NCBI GenBank assembly: GCA_937957805.1 | Contig: CALFXW010000214.1 | Coordinates: 1-22,468 of the forward strand | Reading direction: 5' to 3' | Length of the DNA stretch: 22,468 nt | DNA from: an uncultured Sphingopyxis sp. | Lineage (GTDB): Bacteria; Pseudomonadota; Alphaproteobacteria; Sphingomonadales; Sphingomonadaceae | Shown: positions 20,389 through 22,468 of the stretch, piece after piece | How the letters are laid out: the number at the start of each line of letters is the position of its first letter | How positions within the stretch are numbered: position 1 is the first letter of the stretch | Notes under the pieces: generated by a model | Told to the model about the DNA's origin: nothing | The model's input: the letters and a program-made list of their open reading frames with translations, nothing else | Databases searched by the model: none | Program-made: the position numbers and the translations under genes

Positions 20389-21228
20389 ATGACCCAGCCC
20401 CATGACGTTACGGCCACAGCCGATACCACCGCCCAATCCGCCCGCGATATGACCTATGCGCGCTACCTCTCGCTCGACACTTTGCTCGGCGCGCAGCACC
20501 CGACGTCGGATGAGGATGATGAGCTGCTGTTCATCATCATCCATCAGACCAAGGAATTATGGCTGAAACAGATGATCCGCGAACTGTCGCTGGCCCGCGC
20601 ACAGGTGGCGGCGGACGCGCTGGTTCCCGCCTATAAGGCAATGGCCCGTGTGTCGCGAATCCAGGCGGTTATGACCCAAAGCTGGGATATATTATCAACC
20701 ATGACGCCCGCCGATTACAGCCGCTTTCGGGGCGGGTTGGGGACAAGTTCGGGCTTTCAGTCCGACCAGTTCCGCACGATCGAATATATGCTCGGCCTCA
20801 AAGACGCGGGCTTTCTGAAATATCAGAACGACCGCCCGGCGGCGCAGGCCGCGATGCAGGCCGCGCTCGACGCGCCCAGCCTGTGGGATGTTGCCATTGC
20901 CGCTGTGGCGCGGGCGGGCATCCCCATCCCCGACGATATTTTGGCGCGCGACGTGCGCCAGCCCTATGCCCCGCATCCGGCGGTGGAGGCGGCGTTCCTG
21001 ACGGTGTATCGCGATACCGCGCGTTATTGGGAACTCTACCAGCTTGCCGAAAAACTGGTCGATCTGGACGATGCGATGGCGACTTGGCGGCACAAGCATG
21101 TGTTGACCGTCGAACGAATTATCGGGGGCAAGCGCGGCACCGGCGGAACGGCGGGCGCTGCCTATTTACAGGCAACGCTCACCAAGCGCGCCTTTCCCGA
21201 ACTTTGGTCGCTAAGGACGCAACTTTGA
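20389..21228 (+). CDS. kynA: Tryptophan 2,3-dioxygenase
   Basis: 279 residues, normal for bacterial haem TDO. FIIIHQTKELWLKQ (48-61) holds His52, the distal/substrate-binding histidine. GTSSGFQSDQFR (118-129) is the family signature. WRHKHVLTVERIIGG (233-247) holds the proximal haem His237, and KRGTGGTAG (248-256) the substrate loop (usually GTGGSSG). It opens the indole ring of tryptophan with O2 to N-formylkynurenine. ATG 20389 is used; ATG 20449 just before TYARYLSLD is an alternative, and neither has a strong ribosome site. Its stop overlaps the next gene start, linking it to the PLP enzyme of the same pathway. Confidence 0.95.
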   Translation: MTQPHDVTATADTTAQSARDMTYARYLSLDTLLGAQHPTSDEDDELLFIIIHQTKELWLKQMIRELSLARAQVAADALVPAYKAMARVSRIQAVMTQSWDILSTMTPADYSRFRGGLGTSSGFQSDQFRTIEYMLGLKDAGFLKYQNDRPAAQAAMQAALDAPSLWDVAIAAVARAGIPIPDDILARDVRQPYAPHPAVEAAFLTVYRDTARYWELYQLAEKLVDLDDAMATWRHKHVLTVERIIGGKRGTGGTAGAAYLQATLTKRAFPELWSLRTQL

Positions 21229-22364
21229 GCCATAAACATCTGTTTTCACGCGCATTTGCTGCAGCACCTGACCGCCTCCATTTCGCCGCGCATAGCCACC
21301 ATTTTTGGCCCGATGCATCGCGCGATGCGCAATTGGCGGCATGGGATGATGCGGCGCGCGCTGCGGACTTGAAATGGGACAAGGTGATGGGGCCGGTGTG
21401 GGAAGAGGCGCAGCGCCACATCGCCCGCGAACTCGCGCTGCCCGACCCAGCCAGCATCGCATTTGCCACCAATACGCATGATTTTCTCGTGCGGATTTTT
21501 GCCAGCCTGCCCGCCCGCACTCTGGGCAAACCCGCGCGCGCGCTGGCGAGTGATGGCGAATTTCACAGCTTTTCCCGCCAGATGCGCCGTTGGGTAGAGG
21601 GTGGGGAGGCAAAGCTCGACACTGCGCCATTATCCACCATCGCCGATGCGGCCGAAAATGGCGATTATGACCTGATTTTTGTGAGTCAGGTGCAGTATAA
21701 CAGCGGGTTGGTGCTGGGGGATATGGCGCGGCTTGCGGCGCTTGTCAGGCCCGACGGGCCATGGGTCGTCATCGACGGCTATCACGGTTTTATGGCGCTG
21801 GATAACGACTTATCGGCCATAGCGGACAAAGTCTTTTACCTTGGCGGCGGCTATAAATATGCGATGGCGGGCGAAGGGGTGTGTTTTCTCCACGCGCCAG
21901 ATGGCTTTGCGCCACGCCCCACCATCACCGGCTGGTTTGCCGCCTTTGACCATCTGTCCGAAAGCGGTGGCGCATTGGGTTATGCGCCGGGCGGCGCGCG
22001 TTTTTTGGGCAGCACTTTTGACCCCAGCGGGCTTTACAGGTTCAATGCGGTGCAGGCGATGCTGACGGCGGAGGGGCTGACCACCACCGCCATTTCGGCG
22101 CATGTGGCCAGCCTGCAGGCGCAGTTCATCCTCGCCGATGCGCTGCCGCAATTTCGCCTGCTCAACCCGCTCGACGGCGGGCGGCACGCCCGTTTCCTCG
22201 CCTATCGGGGGACGGGCGCGGGGGCGCTGCATGATGCGCTCGCGGCGCGCAATATTTTAACCGATGTGCGCGGCGATGTGCTGCGCATCGGCTTTGCCAT
22301 TTATCATGATGCCGCCGATGTCGCCGCGCTGATTGCGGCGCTGGGGGAAATTGGCGCGGGTTAG
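21225..22364 (+). CDS. Class V aminotransferase-fold PLP enzyme, probable kynureninase
   Basis: 379 residues of fold-type I PLP enzymes. Probable PLP lysine is Lys211 in YLGGGYKYAMAGEG (206-219). Asp184 in VVIDGYHGF (181-189) would pair with the pyridine nitrogen, and ATNTHDFLVRI (81-91) fits the phosphate-binding part. The N-terminus LHFAAHSHHFWPD replaces the YLDGNSLG of classical kynureninases, so it is a divergent class. Coupling to kynA argues that it cleaves kynurenine to anthranilate and alanine. The start is TTG 21225 in a TTGA overlap with the kynA stop, with AAGGA 7 nt upstream; the in-frame extension to 20883 lies inside kynA. A different beta-lyase or desulfurase role is possible. 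Confidence 0.8.
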   Translation: MSHKHLFSRAFAAAPDRLHFAAHSHHFWPDASRDAQLAAWDDAARAADLKWDKVMGPVWEEAQRHIARELALPDPASIAFATNTHDFLVRIFASLPARTLGKPARALASDGEFHSFSRQMRRWVEGGEAKLDTAPLSTIADAAENGDYDLIFVSQVQYNSGLVLGDMARLAALVRPDGPWVVIDGYHGFMALDNDLSAIADKVFYLGGGYKYAMAGEGVCFLHAPDGFAPRPTITGWFAAFDHLSESGGALGYAPGGARFLGSTFDPSGLYRFNAVQAMLTAEGLTTTAISAHVASLQAQFILADALPQFRLLNPLDGGRHARFLAYRGTGAGALHDALAARNILTDVRGDVLRIGFAIYHDAADVAALIAALGEIGAG

Positions 22365-22382
22365 GGGTGGGGATTTTCCTTT

Positions 22383-22451
22383 CACTGGATTTACGGCCTT
22401 CGCGGGGATGACGGTGATTGCTTGTATCCCTGCGAAAGCAGGGATCCAGTG
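22383..22451. repeat. REP-like palindromic intergenic repeat
   Basis: Outer arms CACTGGAT (22383-22390) and ATCCAGTG (22444-22451) enclose an inner perfect hairpin ATCCCTGC-GAAA-GCAGGGAT (22426-22445). The left part contains CTTCGCGGGGATGACGG. Similar units are common between genes in sphingomonads (memory, not checked). It follows the PLP gene stop by 18 nt and may also stop transcription. Confidence 0.65.
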
Positions 22452-22468
22452 ATTGGCGCATTGCCCTG

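Overview
The window is GC-rich and densely coded, with short intergenic gaps and many ATGA, GTGA and TAATG start/stop overlaps. Gene content (steroid catabolism, a DUF3034 outer-membrane protein, many flavin and acyl-CoA enzymes, a CCCTGCGAAAGCAGGG-type intergenic repeat) suggests an alphaproteobacterium, most likely a sphingomonad. This is inferred from gene families and style only; no rRNA or marker gene is present. All family comparisons below are from memory, without a database search.

Region 1 (1-6905, + strand) is the distal part of one long operon: the tail of a thiolase, a SnoaL-like protein, an SDR, a short and a long acyl-CoA dehydrogenase, a second SDR (IpdF-like), a MaoC hydratase, a ketosteroid isomerase with the complete catalytic set Tyr14/Asp38/Asp99, and a FadD3-like CoA ligase. 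Together they resemble the KstR2/ipd genes that degrade the steroid C and D rings (HIP, the hexahydroindanedione propanoate) in actinobacteria and the scd genes of Comamonas. A convergent gene (6911-7876, - strand) encodes a flavin reductase fused to a MarR-like domain, the architecture of the reductase component of two-component aromatic hydroxylases.

Region 2 (7964-14098) looks like a complete ECF sigma-factor regulon. An ECF sigma gene is followed by an anti-sigma gene (RskA-like N-terminus plus cupin). Around them are three further transcription units: DUF3034 protein / exported truncated haemoglobin / cytochrome c; a secreted fasciclin protein; and cytochrome b561 / Tat-exported molybdopterin oxidoreductase. 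All four units, including the sigma gene itself, have upstream the same two-block motif GCRTCY-N17-SGTAWTRGC with an identical 17-nt spacer. This is the most novel observation in the window: an envelope haem/redox stimulon whose promoter resembles that of mycobacterial SigK, which also controls fasciclin proteins.

Region 3 (14128-18367) holds an alpha/beta hydrolase overlapping a TPR protein, a convergent SIMPL-domain membrane protein, a glyoxalase I - glyoxalase II pair (gloA-gloB, overlapping by one base), and a small lipoprotein.

Region 4 (18403-22468) has a long-chain acyl-CoA ligase on the - strand, divergent from tryptophan 2,3-dioxygenase (kynA) and an overlapping fold-type I PLP enzyme that probably serves as a kynureninase. 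The window ends in a REP-like palindromic repeat. No tRNA, rRNA, CRISPR array, transposase or phage gene was seen, and no gene-free stretch exceeds about 210 bases.
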